Positions 1 to 7,789 of a DNA stretch of 24,922 bases are shown here, one piece after another. This stretch comes from Bacillota bacterium. GTDB taxonomy: Bacteria; Bacillota; Clostridia; Oscillospirales; Ethanoligenentaceae. The stretch's first letter is position 1. The number at the start of each line of letters is the position of its first letter. Location: the NCBI GenBank assembly GCA_023391835.1, contig JAEWAE010000012.1, positions 1 to 24,922 on the forward strand. Direction: 5' to 3'. A model generated the notes under the pieces. The model was not told the DNA's origin. It made no database searches and saw only the letters and a program-made list of their open reading frames with translations. Position numbers and translations under genes: made by a program.

Positions 1-19
1 GCCGCATATAGTATGCGGC
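1..19. repeat. Short inverted repeat at the left edge
   Basis: Eight-base arms (1-8 and 12-19) around a 3-base centre form a small hairpin. It may be the tail of a terminator or other element belonging to the sequence left of the window, but there is no T-tract next to it. Function cannot be told from what is visible. Confidence 0.3.
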
Positions 20-54
20 GGCCCCCTTATTGCGTGGGAAAAAGTGGCAAGATC

Positions 55-92
55 AAAAATCCCTTACAGGCGAACGCCTGTAAGGGATTTTT
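55..92. terminator. Bidirectional intrinsic terminator after thrS
   Basis: Arms 55-72 and 75-92 are perfectly complementary over 18 bases, and each ends in a run of A or T. Either strand therefore yields a GC-rich stem followed by a U-run. It lies 43 bases past the thrS stop codon and would also end a plus-strand transcript entering from the left. Confidence 0.85.
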
Positions 93-134
93 GCAGATGT
101 GCAAAAGAATGTTAATTCATTGCCGCATTTCGTT

Positions 135-2045
135 TCAGCGCCGCTTTTCGCGGATTTCGGTCAGCAGATTGTCGATGAAGCCTTCGGGGCTCTCGCTGCC
201 CTGGTCGCCGCCGGAGCGGGCCCGCACGGAGACCGTGCCGTCCGCCACCTCGCGGTCGCCCACCACGAGCATATAGGGCACCTTTTCCATCTGGGCGGAA
301 CGGATGCGGTAACCGATCTTTTCGTTGCGGTCGTCCATCTCCGATCGGATACCCGCGTCCACAAGCGCGCGCTGGATGTTTTTCGCATATTCCTCGTGCC
401 GCTCGGAAATCGGCAGCACCTTGACCTGCACCGGGGCCAGCCACGCCGGGTAAGCACCGGCATACTGCTCGGTGAGGATGCCGATGAACCGCTCGACGCT
501 TCCGTAAATGGTGCGGTGGATCATCACCGGCCGATGCTTTTCGCCGTCCGGACCGATATAGTGCAGATCGAACCGTTCCGGCATCTGGAAGTCGAGCTGG
601 ATAGTGCCGCACTGCCAGGTGCGCCCGATGCAGTCCTTGAGGTGGAAGTCGATCTTCGGGCCGTAAAAGGCGCCGTCGCCCTCGTTGATCTTATAATCGA
701 TACCTTTCTTTTCCAGCGCGCCCCGCAGCGCGTCGGTGGCCGCGTTCCACTGCGCGTCGGTGCCCATGGAATTTTCCGGCCGCGTGGAAAGCTCCACAAA
801 ATAGTCGAAGCCGAAAACCTTGTAGAAATAATCCACCAGGTCGATGACACCGATGATTTCGGATTCGGTCTGTTCGGGCGTCATGAAGATGTGGGCGTCG
901 TCCTGCGTGAAGCAGCGCACCCGCATCAGCCCGTGGAGCGCGCCGGAAAGCTCGTGCCGGTGCACCAGCCCCAGCTCGGCCATCCGCACCGGCAGTTCCT
1001 TATAGGAATAGGGCCGGCGCTTATAGATGAGGATGCCGCCCGGGCAGTTCATCGGCTTGATGGCGTAATCCTCGCCGTCGATCTTGGTGAAATACATGTT
1101 GTCTTTGTAGTGATCCCAGTGGCCGGACTCGTGCCAGAGCTGCTCGTTGAGGATGATGGGGGTGCGCACTTCCTCATAGCCGTGCTTGGCATGCTGTTCC
1201 CGCCAGAAATTTTCCAGCTGGTTGCGCAGCACCATGCCCTTGGGCAGGAAAAACGGGAACCCCGGGCCTTCCGGGTAGATGTCGAAAAGGTCGAGCTCCC
1301 GGCCGATCTTGCGGTGGTCGCGCTTGGCGGCTTCTTCCATCATATGCAGGTATTCTTCCAGCTGGGAAGCCTTGGGGAAAGCGATGCCGTAAATGCGCTG
1401 GAGCATCTTGTTTTTCGCGTCGCCGTGCCAATAGGCGCCCGTGCAGGAAAGCAGCTTGAAGGCGCGGATGCGGCCCGTATCCGGCACATGGGGGCCGGCG
1501 CACAGCTCCACAAATTCGCCCTGCCGGTAAAGGCTGATGGCTTCGCCCTTGTCGGCGTGCGTGGCGATGAGCTCGAGCTTATAGGGCTCGCCGCGCTCCT
1601 TCATGATTTTGACCGCCTCGTCGGGGCCGACTTCAAACCGTTCCAGCGGCAGCGCCTCGCCGACGATCTTTTTCATTTCTTTTTCAAGTTTTTCGAGCAC
1701 TTCGGGCGTGAATGTCACGTCGGAGTCAAAGTCATAATAAAACCCGTTGTCGATGGCGGGGCCGATGGTCAGTTTGACCTGCGGATAGAGCCGTTTGACC
1801 GCCTGGGCCAGCACATGGGAGGCCGTGTGGTTGAAGGCATGACGGCCGTATTCGTCGTCGAACGTTAGGATCTCGACCCGGCAGTCGCCCGTCACCGGAG
1901 TGCGCAGGTCGCAGGGCTTGCCGTCGATCTTGGCGGCGCAGGCCGCCTTGTAAAGTCCGGCTCCCAGGGATTTCGCGATGTCGAGCACCGGCGTGCCGGC
2001 CGGGTATTCCCGGACTTCGCCGTTTTTCAGTGTCACCTTTGCCAT
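135..2045 (-). CDS. thrS: Threonine--tRNA ligase (ThrRS)
   Basis: Cytoplasmic class II synthetase that joins threonine to tRNA-Thr. The 636-aa protein has the full bacterial layout: an N-terminal TGS domain (about 1-62); an editing domain with the HTASH pair (H73, H77) and a downstream CAGPH motif that clears mis-charged serine; a catalytic core with MNCPGG (zinc cysteine), HRHE and RVRCFTQDDAH (motif 2) and MIHRTIYGS (zinc histidine and motif 3 region); and a C-terminal anticodon-binding domain. The ATG at 2045 is chosen because AGGAAAGGA lies just upstream and the protein then begins MAKVTLKNG, as in the family. Longer readings run back into the T-box leader. Expression is expected to be induced when uncharged tRNA-Thr accumulates. 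Identity is certain. Confidence 0.98.
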   Translation of the reverse strand: MAKVTLKNGEVREYPAGTPVLDIAKSLGAGLYKAACAAKIDGKPCDLRTPVTGDCRVEILTFDDEYGRHAFNHTASHVLAQAVKRLYPQVKLTIGPAIDNGFYYDFDSDVTFTPEVLEKLEKEMKKIVGEALPLERFEVGPDEAVKIMKERGEPYKLELIATHADKGEAISLYRQGEFVELCAGPHVPDTGRIRAFKLLSCTGAYWHGDAKNKMLQRIYGIAFPKASQLEEYLHMMEEAAKRDHRKIGRELDLFDIYPEGPGFPFFLPKGMVLRNQLENFWREQHAKHGYEEVRTPIILNEQLWHESGHWDHYKDNMYFTKIDGEDYAIKPMNCPGGILIYKRRPYSYKELPVRMAELGLVHRHELSGALHGLMRVRCFTQDDAHIFMTPEQTESEIIGVIDLVDYFYKVFGFDYFVELSTRPENSMGTDAQWNAATDALRGALEKKGIDYKINEGDGAFYGPKIDFHLKDCIGRTWQCGTIQLDFQMPERFDLHYIGPDGEKHRPVMIHRTIYGSVERFIGILTEQYAGAYPAWLAPVQVKVLPISERHEEYAKNIQRALVDAGIRSEMDDRNEKIGYRIRSAQMEKVPYMLVVGDREVADGTVSVRARSGGDQGSESPEGFIDNLLTEIREKRR

Positions 2046-2126
2046 TGAAATGCATCCTTTCCTGCCCGACCGGCCAGACGCCGGCGCGGGACGTTCTGAT
2101 ATCCGGGGAGCGGAGCAAACGTATAC

Positions 2127-2161
2127 AAAAAGACCCCACCCCCGCTTAAAGGGGTGAGGTC
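2127..2161 (-). terminator. T-box regulated terminator of thrS
   Basis: On the minus strand an 11-bp G/C-rich stem (2161-2151 with 2144-2132 including a small asymmetry) is followed by TTTTTG. It sits directly after the T-box sequence and about 80 bases before the thrS start, the expected place for the terminator that competes with the antiterminator. Confidence 0.9.
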
Positions 2162-2366
2162 GATAAACCCCACGGTTCCACCCTGATTGCGCCCGCTCTG
2201 GACGCCGCTCGTGCGGCTGATAACGGCAGCCGGCCGACATGCCTTCGCGCTGGGCTTGCGGCATGCACTCCGGGGCGGTCTCACCGGCGGTTTCAAAAAG
2301 GCGCTTTCAGCCTGCGGCGCCCCTCTCTGTCTGATCGGCCATCCGGTTCGTTCCCCATCGACATTT
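2127..2366 (-). promoter_or_regulatory. T-box riboswitch leader of thrS (tRNA-Thr sensing)
   Basis: The hallmark AGGGTGGAACCGTG is present on the minus strand at 2184-2171, followed immediately by the terminator. Upstream the leader carries an AGAGAGGGGCG segment and a GCTGAAAG segment typical of stem I. Further on it reads GAGACCGCCCCGGAGTG, where ACC (2279-2277) stands in the specifier position and is a threonine codon, matching the downstream gene. T-boxes bind the cognate tRNA and antiterminate when it is uncharged. T-box sequence, terminator and promoter are seen directly; the specifier assignment is by position and fit and is less sure than the element itself. Confidence 0.93.
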
Positions 2367-2371
2367 TATTC

Positions 2372-2400
2372 AGTGTAGCATATCCGCCGGGGAGTGTCAA
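2372..2400 (-). promoter_or_regulatory. Sigma-A promoter of thrS
   Basis: Minus strand: a perfect TTGACA (2400-2395), 17-base spacer, TACACT (2377-2372). A start site near 2365 places the whole T-box in the transcript. Confidence 0.8.
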
Positions 2401-2454
2401 CACAAACGGTGTCCGGGGCAGAAAATCAATCGGCCGCCGCCGGCAGACTCATGC

Positions 2455-2483
2455 TTGACATTGCCTTGCCGTGGCTTTACAAT
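2455..2483 (+). promoter_or_regulatory. Sigma-A promoter of rny
   Basis: Perfect TTGACA (2455-2460), 17-base spacer, TACAAT (2478-2483). Predicted start near 2490, giving a leader of about 160 bases before rny. The leader contains an AT-rich run at 2530-2547 and no terminator. A weaker second pair, TTGGCA at 2521 and TATATC at 2543, is possible. Confidence 0.8.
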
Positions 2484-2609
2484 AAGATAATACGGGATAA
2501 TGTTACCCAATCCGGATTTATTGGCAGACTTTTATATATATTTATATCGGGTTTTCCCGGCGGCCGGCGCGGGGTTAAGTCGCCTTATGCCTGCGGGAGG
2601 ATATTTATT

Positions 2610-2645
2610 ATGAGTCTGCATCGGAAAAACAAGGAGGTGCCGTAA
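2610..2645 (+). CDS. Possible 11-codon leader peptide before rny
   Basis: ATG at 2610 follows GGGAGGA at good spacing (8-9 bases) and opens a frame reading MSLHRKNKEVP that stops at 2645, only 7 bases before the rny start. The rny ribosome site AAGGAGGT (2631-2638) lies inside this frame, so translation of the peptide would pass over it. The peptide resembles nothing I know. It could be a coupling device or a chance frame; translation is not proven. Confidence 0.35.
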   Translation: MSLHRKNKEVP

Positions 2646-2652
2646 GGCTGAG

Positions 2653-4200
2653 ATGAAACTGGGACTGATTCTCGCCATCGTTGCTATACCAGTCTGTGCG
2701 GTTCTGGCTTTTCTGCTCGGGGTTGCTTATCGCAAAAAGGTTGGGGAGGCGGAGATCTCCTCCGCCGAAGAAGAAGCCAAGCGAATCGTAAGCGACGCCG
2801 TCAAATCGTCAGAAAGCAAGAAAAAAGAAGCGATTGTTGAGGCGAAAGACGAAATTCACCGCATGCGCGCCGACGCGGAAAAGGAAAACCGGGATCGGCG
2901 GCTGGAGGTGCAGCGGCAGGAACGCCGCCTGATGCAGAAGGAAGAAAGCATCGACCGCAAAGTCGAGCAGCTCGATCAGAAAGATGAGCAGCTCACCAAG
3001 CGCCGCAAAGAGGTTGACGACCGGCTGGCCGAAGTCGAAGATATCAAAAAGCGGCAGTTTGAAATGCTCGAGCGCATCTCAGGCTTCACGCTGGATCAGG
3101 CCAAGGAATACCTGCTCAAGAATCTGGAAAATGAGCTGACCTATGAAAAGTCGGTCAAGATCAAGGAATTCGAGCAGGAAATCAAAGAAGAATCCGACAA
3201 GAAAGCCCGGGAGATCATTTCCCTGGCGATTCAGCGGTGTGCCGCGGACCATGTGGCCGAAGCCACCGTGTCGGTCGTGCCGCTGCCCAACGACGAAATG
3301 AAGGGCCGCATCATCGGCCGTGAGGGCCGCAATATCCGTGCGCTGGAAACCCTCACCGGCGTCGATCTCATCATCGACGACACCCCCGAGGCCATCACCC
3401 TTTCTTCCTTTGACCCGGTGCGGCGTGAAGTGGCCCGCATCGCGCTGGAACGGCTGATTTCCGACGGGCGCATCCATCCGGCCCGCATCGAGGAAACCGT
3501 CGAGAAGGCCAAGAAGGAAGTCGACAACACCATCCGGCAGGAAGGCGAGCAGGCAGTGATCGAGGCCGGCATCCACGGCATCCATCACGAGCTGGTCAAG
3601 CTCATCGGCCGTCTGTGCTACCGCACCAGCTACGGTCAGAACGTGCTCAACCATTCGCTGGAGGTTTCCCAGCTGGCCGGCATCATGGCCGCCGAGCTCA
3701 ACGTCGATGTTCCCATGGCCCGCCGGGCCGGCCTGCTTCACGACATCGGCAAGGCTGTGGACCACGAGATCGAAGGTTCCCACGTGGATATCGGCGTGGA
3801 AATTGCCAAAAAATACAAGGAAAACCCGGAGGTCATTCACGCCATCGAGGCCCACCACGGCGACGTGGAGGCCCACACCGTGATCGCCTGCCTGGTGCAG
3901 GCGGCGGACGCCATTTCGGCCGCACGGCCCGGCGCCCGGCGGGAAAACCTTGAGAATTACATCCACCGGCTGGAAAAGCTTGAAGAAATCGCCAGCTCCT
4001 TCGAGGGTGTGGAAAAGTCCTTCGCCATCCAGGCCGGGCGGGAAATCCGCATCATGGTCAAGCCGGAGATTGTCGACGACAGCCAGATCACCCTCATGGC
4101 GCGGAATATTGTCTCGAAGATCGAAAGCGAGCTGGATTACCCCGGCCAGATCAAGGTCCATGTGATCCGTGAGAGCCGGGCTATCGAATACGCCAAGTGA
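2653..4200 (+). CDS. rny: Ribonuclease Y
   Basis: Membrane-anchored endoribonuclease that starts decay of many mRNAs in Firmicutes. The 515-aa protein shows an N-terminal transmembrane segment (about 3-25), a long charged coiled coil (about 30-185), a KH RNA-binding domain with GRIIGREGRNIR (from about residue 218), and an HD phosphohydrolase domain with NHSLEV and the HDIGK metal motif (H363-D364). Length and order match the family (about 520 aa). AAGGAGGT lies 14 bases before the ATG, somewhat far. A near-consensus promoter lies upstream and an intrinsic terminator follows. The neighbours ymdB and spoVS stand in the same order in Bacillus subtilis. Confidence 0.97.
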   Translation: MKLGLILAIVAIPVCAVLAFLLGVAYRKKVGEAEISSAEEEAKRIVSDAVKSSESKKKEAIVEAKDEIHRMRADAEKENRDRRLEVQRQERRLMQKEESIDRKVEQLDQKDEQLTKRRKEVDDRLAEVEDIKKRQFEMLERISGFTLDQAKEYLLKNLENELTYEKSVKIKEFEQEIKEESDKKAREIISLAIQRCAADHVAEATVSVVPLPNDEMKGRIIGREGRNIRALETLTGVDLIIDDTPEAITLSSFDPVRREVARIALERLISDGRIHPARIEETVEKAKKEVDNTIRQEGEQAVIEAGIHGIHHELVKLIGRLCYRTSYGQNVLNHSLEVSQLAGIMAAELNVDVPMARRAGLLHDIGKAVDHEIEGSHVDIGVEIAKKYKENPEVIHAIEAHHGDVEAHTVIACLVQAADAISAARPGARRENLENYIHRLEKLEEIASSFEGVEKSFAIQAGREIRIMVKPEIVDDSQITLMARNIVSKIESELDYPGQIKVHVIRESRAIEYAK

Positions 4201-4225
4201 CGCGGCCGGTGCCGCAGACTGTGTG

Positions 4226-4267
4226 CGGGTCGGACTGCGGCAATGCCGCCGTCCGGCCCGTTTTTTT
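4226..4267 (+). terminator. Intrinsic terminator between rny and ymdB
   Basis: Arms 4226-4241 and 4245-4260 pair with a single mismatch and a GT pair, followed by seven T (4261-4267). I see no promoter between it and ymdB, so ymdB is probably expressed by read-through. Confidence 0.85.
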
Positions 4268-4312
4268 GCGTATGGGCGGCCCACGGCCCGCCCCATATAA
4301 GGAGGAACGAAA

Positions 4313-5083
4313 ATGGTCATTTTGACCATAGGCGACGTGGTGGGCGCGGCGGGGTGCGATTTTCTCCGCCGCCACCTGCCCGATCTGCGTAAACAATACC
4401 GGGTGGACCTGGTGATCGCCAATGGGGAAAATTCCGCCGAGGGCAACGGCATCACCCCTTACTCCGCCGATCATCTGTTCACCAGCGGCGTGGACGTCAT
4501 CACCACCGGCAATCATGTCTTCCGCCGGCGGGAAATCTATGGGGCGCTGGATGAAAATCCCCGCCTGCTGCGACCGGCAAACTACCCCGCCGCTGCCCCC
4601 GGCAAAGGCTTTTGCGTAGTGGACACCGGCCGCGCGCAGGTGGGCGTGGTCAACCTCATCGGCACCGTGTTTATGGACAGCATGGTCAGCCCATTTGAAA
4701 CGGCGGACACCATCCTCAAACAGTTTGAGCCCGGCACCATCGTGCTGGTGGATTTCCATGCCGAGGCCACCAGCGAAAAACGGGCTCTCGGCTTTTATCT
4801 GGATGGGCGGGTAGCCGCCGTCTTCGGCACCCACACCCATGTGCAGACGGCGGACGCCTGCCTGCTGCCTCAGGGCACCGGTTATCTCACCGACCTGGGC
4901 ATGGTGGGCCCGGTGAATTCCGTGCTGGGGGTTGAGCCCAAGCAGGTGCTTTCCCGCTATCTGACCAAAATGCCCGTCCGTTTTACCAACGCAAACGGCC
5001 CATGCTGCCTTTGCGGAGCCATATTTGATATAGACGTCCATACTAAGCGTGCGAATTTTGTGAAAAGAGTGCAAATATTTTAG
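4313..5083 (+). CDS. ymdB: YmdB-type metallophosphoesterase (2',3'-cAMP phosphodiesterase family)
   Basis: Member of the TIGR00282/YmdB family of calcineurin-like phosphodiesterases, which act on cyclic nucleotides and in B. subtilis influence motility and biofilm choices. The 256-aa protein keeps the di-metal residues in order: D8 (GDVVG), E39 and N40 (NGENS), N67 (TGNH), H149 (DFHAE), H174 and H176 (GTHTH). Length fits the family (about 260). The ATG at 4313 follows AAGGAGG at good spacing. It lies 112 bases after rny with a terminator between them, and 96 bases before spoVS, which has its own promoter. The exact substrate here is inferred from the family. Confidence 0.95.
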   Translation: MVILTIGDVVGAAGCDFLRRHLPDLRKQYRVDLVIANGENSAEGNGITPYSADHLFTSGVDVITTGNHVFRRREIYGALDENPRLLRPANYPAAAPGKGFCVVDTGRAQVGVVNLIGTVFMDSMVSPFETADTILKQFEPGTIVLVDFHAEATSEKRALGFYLDGRVAAVFGTHTHVQTADACLLPQGTGYLTDLGMVGPVNSVLGVEPKQVLSRYLTKMPVRFTNANGPCCLCGAIFDIDVHTKRANFVKRVQIF

Positions 5084-5102
5084 CAATAATTGTAATTTTC
5101 AC

Positions 5103-5131
5103 TTGCGTTACCGCATAGAAAGCCGTACAAT
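5103..5131 (+). promoter_or_regulatory. Promoter of spoVS
   Basis: TTGCGT (5103-5108), 17-base spacer, TACAAT (5126-5131). The -10 box is good and the -35 box only half matches sigma-A consensus, so an alternative sporulation-linked control is not excluded. Confidence 0.6.
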
Positions 5132-5179
5132 AAGGAAAAGGCAGCGATCACCGACAGCTCAATACAGGAGGCCTGTTTC

Positions 5180-5440
5180 ATGGAAATCATCAAGGTTTCT
5201 TCCAAGTCTGCGCCTCATGCAGTCGCGGGCGCAATTGCCAACATTGTCCGGGAAAGCAACACCGCCGAGGTCCAGTCGGTCGGGGCCGGCGCCACCAATC
5301 AGGCCATCAAATCCATTGCCATTGCCCGGGGGTATCTGGCCCCTTCCGGTATCGACATCGTCTGCGTGCCGGGGTTTGCCAATGTGGAGGTGGCGGGTGA
5401 GAGCCGCACCGCCATCCGTCTGATAGTCAAAACGATCTGA
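5180..5440 (+). CDS. spoVS: Stage V sporulation protein S
   Basis: Small (86 aa) highly conserved protein of the SpoVS/Alba-like fold, needed for progress through late sporulation in Bacillus and also found in some non-sporulating lineages. The sequence opens MEIIKVSSKSAPHAVAGAIA and contains the characteristic VGAGATNQAIKSIAIARGYL block and the C-terminal TAIRLIVK. AGGAGG (5166-5171) lies 8 bases before the ATG. It has its own promoter and follows ymdB as in B. subtilis. Its biochemical activity is not established; nucleic-acid binding is suspected from the fold. Confidence 0.97.
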   Translation: MEIIKVSSKSAPHAVAGAIANIVRESNTAEVQSVGAGATNQAIKSIAIARGYLAPSGIDIVCVPGFANVEVAGESRTAIRLIVKTI

Positions 5441-5455
5441 GTGCATCTTTCCAGC

Positions 5456-5490
5456 CCTGGGCCTGCCGTTTTAAGACCATCCGGCCCAGG
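5456..5490 (+). terminator. Stem-loop after spoVS, weak terminator candidate
   Basis: Eight-base perfect arms (5456-5463 and 5483-5490) lie 16 bases after the spoVS stop. No T-tract follows, so termination would be weak or factor-dependent. The rest of 5491-5689 shows nothing I can identify on either strand. Confidence 0.25.
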
Positions 5491-5689
5491 CCGCCGCATT
5501 CCTGATCCCGATTGCCATATACCGGAGTGTGTCGCCTTTCCGCCGGGGGCGGGCAGACAACATACGCATTCCCCCATTCGCAAACGGAATTGTTGTCAGA
5601 AGCAGGTGAAACGGCTGGATTAATTTTACAGTTGTCGCCGGAGGCGTTTTGGTTCATTTTGCAAACCCTGCCTTGCTCTGCTCCGCGCC

Positions 5690-5718
5690 TTGCCACCGCC
5701 CCGTTTCCGTGTTATGAT
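5690..5718 (+). promoter_or_regulatory. Sigma-A promoter of the binding-protein gene
   Basis: TTGCCA (5690-5695), 17-base spacer, TATGAT (5713-5718), five of six matches in each box. The start near 5725 rules out coding starts further upstream and supports the TTG at 5831. Confidence 0.75.
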
Positions 5719-5830
5719 ACACTATATAGACCCCGAGGCGGACGCCGCGCGCCCGGGCCGTGCCGAAACCGACCGCCGCGGCGGACAGGCCGTTTTGTCC
5801 ACTCCGACAGGCGGGAAAGGGAGAACCATT

Positions 5831-7534
5831 TTGAAGCGAACCATTCGATCCGTCGCCGTGCTGCTCGTCGGCACACTGCTGATGACACTGGTCGGCTGCC
5901 GTCTCGGCTGGCCGAATTTTTCAAAATCAAAGGGCAAGAGCGCGTCGTCCCATACGGCCTCCTCTGCCGTTTCCACCGCCTCGGCCGCTTCCTCTGCGGC
6001 TGCCGCCACCGTTTTTTCACTGCCGATGGCGCTTGGCCGGGATATGAATCCGCTCAAGACTGATTCGATGACCAATCTCACGCTCTGGCCGCTGCTTTTC
6101 GACAGTCTGGCCGAGCCGGATTCCGGCTACAGCACCCAGTGGTGTCTGGCGTCCTCGGCCGATATCAGCGGCTCCACCGTCACGGTGCATCTGCGCAGCG
6201 GGGTGCATTTCACCGACGGCACGGCCCTGACCGCCAAAGACGTGCTTTACAGCTATAACGCAGTGCGCGGCGACTCCGCCTCCTTTTTTTATGCCAACAC
6301 CACGAATATCGCCAATATCACTTCCTCGGGCAACTATACGGTGATTTTCACACTCAAATCCCCTGACGCGCTGTTTGCGAACCTGCTGAATATCCCAATC
6401 ATCAAGTCGGGCAGCGACACCACGGCCACAGCGGTAGGCAGCTCCCCCTGCCCCATCGGCAGCGGACGCTATTCCTATTCCGACAACGCTCTGAACGGTA
6501 CTCTGACGGTCAACAAAAGCTGGTATAAGGGCACCGCCCCAACCATCCAAACCATCCGGCTAATCAACATGCTCGACAGCAGCGTCACGCTCTCAAGCCT
6601 GAAAACCGGGGTCATTAATTACCTCTATGCCGACTGGAACGGCGCCACCGTAGCCACCGCGGGTCTGCAGACCGCCTCCGTCGGTCTCAACCGCATGGTG
6701 TTTCTGGGGGTCAACTGGTCCAACTCCTTCCTGGCCAACGCCCACGTCCGCCGGGCGGTCTCAATGGCCATCGACCGCAGCTCCATCGTGTCGGAGGCGT
6801 TTTCTTCCCGTGCGAAGGCCTCGCTGCTGCCCTTTAACCCCGACTGGGCGGAGCTGGTGAAGCTTAATACCGCCGCTTCCGGGCCATCCGCCGCATCGAC
6901 GGCCTCATCTGCGTCCTCCGCTTCCTCTAAGACGGCCAGGTCTTCATCTTCCAAAACGGCCTCCGGAGCTTCCGCCGCATCGGTGGATTCCGACACCGCC
7001 AACACAACGGTCGACCGCGCCGATGTGACAAACGAGCTGACAGCCGCCGGGCTCCCGGCCAAATCCGGCAGCTCGGCCACCCTGCTGACCCTGCGGCTGC
7101 TGGTGGACTCGGGCAACACCCAGATGATGACCGCGGCCAAAAAGATCGTTTCAAGCCTTTCCCCCTCCGGTATCGCCGTCACCATTGACGCCGAGCCGGC
7201 GTCGGCCTATGCCTCTAAACTTTCCGCCGGGCAGTATGACCTGTATCTGGGGGAGATACGCCTGACGGACGACATGGATATTTCGCCGCTTTTCCAGGGC
7301 GGTACGGCGGGCTTCGGCGCGCCCGCCACCTCCCAGACCCAGACGGCGTTCACCGGCTGGCGGGCCGGCTCGGTGACGCTCTCTTCGCTGGCGGATACCT
7401 TCCGCACCGAGGAGCCATTTATTCCCCTGTGCTTCCGTCTGGGCACAGTGGCCTATTCCACGGGGCTGAAAGGCACCGTTGCACCCACCTATGCCGACAT
7501 ATTTCAAAACGCCGAGGGGTGGCATTTCAACTGA
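5831..7534 (+). CDS. ABC transporter substrate-binding lipoprotein, family 5 (peptide/oligopeptide type)
   Basis: Probable extracellular solute receptor. From a TTG start the 567-aa protein has a short basic N-terminus, a hydrophobic core and a lipobox LVGC (C23), so it should be lipid-anchored after cleavage. A Ser/Ala-rich linker (about 35-60) leads into a family-5 fold with the recognisable LRSGVHFTDGTALTAKDVLYSY block and a later FLGVNW...HVRRAVSMAIDRSSIV block. A second Ser/Ala/Lys linker (about residues 348-391) interrupts the second half where a short loop is usual. AAGGGAG lies 7 bases before the start and a promoter lies 105 bases upstream. No permease or ATPase is adjacent, so the partner and ligand are unknown. 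Family assignment is good; peptide as ligand is only inferred. Confidence 0.88.
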   Translation: MKRTIRSVAVLLVGTLLMTLVGCRLGWPNFSKSKGKSASSHTASSAVSTASAASSAAAATVFSLPMALGRDMNPLKTDSMTNLTLWPLLFDSLAEPDSGYSTQWCLASSADISGSTVTVHLRSGVHFTDGTALTAKDVLYSYNAVRGDSASFFYANTTNIANITSSGNYTVIFTLKSPDALFANLLNIPIIKSGSDTTATAVGSSPCPIGSGRYSYSDNALNGTLTVNKSWYKGTAPTIQTIRLINMLDSSVTLSSLKTGVINYLYADWNGATVATAGLQTASVGLNRMVFLGVNWSNSFLANAHVRRAVSMAIDRSSIVSEAFSSRAKASLLPFNPDWAELVKLNTAASGPSAASTASSASSASSKTARSSSSKTASGASAASVDSDTANTTVDRADVTNELTAAGLPAKSGSSATLLTLRLLVDSGNTQMMTAAKKIVSSLSPSGIAVTIDAEPASAYASKLSAGQYDLYLGEIRLTDDMDISPLFQGGTAGFGAPATSQTQTAFTGWRAGSVTLSSLADTFRTEEPFIPLCFRLGTVAYSTGLKGTVAPTYADIFQNAEGWHFN

Positions 7535-7552
7535 CCGGCCGCGGCGGGCGAA

Positions 7553-7586
7553 CCGGGATTTTCCTATTTGCAAAATCCGGATTTTT
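7553..7586 (+). terminator. Terminator of the binding-protein gene, overlapping the next promoter
   Basis: Arms 7553-7562 and 7572-7580 pair with one bulged G and are followed by ATTTTT. The -35 box of the next promoter lies in the loop and right arm. Confidence 0.6.
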
Positions 7587-7595
7587 CGGTATAAT
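7568..7595 (+). promoter_or_regulatory. Sigma-A promoter of yloU-fakA
   Basis: TTGCAA (7568-7573), 16-base spacer, perfect TATAAT (7590-7595); TTTGCA with 17 bases is the alternative reading. Start near 7602. Confidence 0.7.
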
Positions 7596-7601
7596 AGAGT
7601 A

Positions 7602-7789
7602 AGAATCCTACAGGATTTCCCGAATACTTGTCTGAAAGCCAAGCGGTCTGTCTGTTTCGCCTGAATTGCCCTGCTTTTTATGGTTCAAACATACCTAAGT
7701 TTTGCCTGACTTCCCGGGATGTGTTTCCGGGTTGGCGGCCGGTTCCCGGTCTGCACCGGAAAACGCCGTCTGCAAAGGAGTGACACGAT
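7602..7789 (+). other. Long 5' leader of yloU with local hairpins
   Basis: About 190 untranslated bases. Visible pairings are AATCC/GGATT near the 5' end, CCCGG/CCGGG around 7712-7730, and a GGCG-CCGG...CCGG-CGCC nested hairpin just before the ribosome site AAAGGAG (7774-7780). I recognise no riboswitch class and no terminator. It may simply be a long UTR or a translation-level control. Confidence 0.35.

Noticed and set aside
99..1868. Long plus-strand open frame (589 codons) opposite thrS
   Set aside because: It is the antisense of a certain gene, is Val/His/Asp-rich without known motifs, and arises from GC-rich codon positions.
7602..7789. Calling the yloU leader a 6S RNA
   Set aside because: The ends do not pair with each other, there is no terminator, and the hairpins are only local.
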